This document shows positions 14,554 to 14,666 of a DNA stretch of 14,666 nt, piece after piece (the stretch's first letter is position 1; every line of letters begins with the position of its first letter). The translations under genes and the position numbers were made by a program. The notes below the pieces were generated by a model. It ran no database searches. It worked only from the letters and a program-made list of their open reading frames with translations, and was not told the DNA's origin. This DNA is from Bacteroidales bacterium UBA6408 (GTDB lineage: Bacteria; Bacteroidota; Bacteroidia; Bacteroidales; UBA932), in contig DJPQ01000061.1 in NCBI GenBank assembly GCA_002439805.1, forward strand, positions 1 through 14,666, read 5' to 3'.

Positions 14554-14616
14554 GTTTTTTTCTGTTTTTGCCGCATTTTTTGCAGCCGCATACCCCCGGA
14601 GGCACGGCGCTCGCCT

Positions 14617-14666
14617 TTACTCCCCTTCTCCGCACTTGAACCGCAGCACAGCAGGGACATTGCCCC
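14617..14666 (-). CDS. Possible C-terminal end of a gene running off the window
   Basis: On the minus strand a frame open to the window edge reads GNVPAVLRFKCGEGE and ends with TAA at 14619-14617. Composition changes here from AT-rich (14456-14580) to GC-rich, as expected where coding sequence begins, and the rpmH promoter lies just beyond the stop. Fifteen codons are too few to identify a family; another minus frame is also open, so this is only a suggestion. Confidence 0.22.
   Translation of the reverse strand, partial: GNVPAVLRFKCGEGE

Noticed and set aside
1..14666. CRISPR arrays, tRNA or rRNA genes, transposases and phage genes
   Set aside because: Reading both strands gave no regularly spaced repeats, no tRNA-like or rRNA-like segments and no integrase or transposase motifs.

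Overview
The window comes from a member of the Bacteroidota, most likely order Bacteroidales. The evidence is the Bacteroidota-type promoter (TTTG, about 20 bases, TAnnTTTG) seen upstream of rbfA, ppa and rpmH, a type II lipoprotein with fimbrillin-like and choice-of-anchor-J-like domains, and an L34 protein beginning MKRTFQPS with the phylum's typical sequence. The composition is fairly GC-rich in coding DNA and AT-rich between genes, which would suit an Alistipes/Rikenellaceae-like or uncultured Bacteroidales genome, but the genus cannot be fixed from sequence alone.

Layout. Bases 1-2007 (minus strand) hold a large surface lipoprotein preceded by a 48-residue peptide gene, probably cotranscribed. 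Bases 2008-2633 are a long intergenic region with weak divergent promoter candidates, a C9 tract, a terminator-like hairpin and one copy of an intergenic repeat. From 2634 to 10743 everything is on the plus strand: a capsular-polysaccharide-type glycosyltransferase; then rbfA plus a LolC/E-type permease behind a clear promoter; then a six-gene run behind a second clear promoter: inorganic pyrophosphatase, LicD-family transferase, IspD/TarI-like cytidylyltransferase, SDR-family epimerase/dehydrogenase, family 2 glycosyltransferase and UDP-galactopyranose mutase. Three of the five junctions in this run are 4-base stop/start overlaps and the other two gaps are 12 and 3 bases. Converging on glf is another family 2 glycosyltransferase (minus), followed upstream by a long RelA/SpoT homologue and rpmH, which was found only by reading the minus strand directly.

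How the genes work together. The six-gene run reads as a cell-surface glycan pathway. The IspD/TarI-like enzyme would make a CDP-activated polyol phosphate, releasing pyrophosphate; the pyrophosphatase at the head of the operon would remove it; LicD would transfer the phospho-polyol onto a glycan; Glf would supply UDP-galactofuranose; and the glycosyltransferases would assemble the backbone. There is no flippase, polymerase or initiating phosphoglycosyl transferase here, so this is not a complete capsule locus. The exact polyol and acceptor are inference.

The most notable points are the pairing of pyrophosphatase with a LicD/IspD-like pathway resembling the animal fukutin/ISPD system, the RelA homologue with a degenerate hydrolase site and intact synthetase site, and a non-coding repeat (GAATGTTGC followed by AGGCCGCAGGACAAA) present in two intergenic regions.
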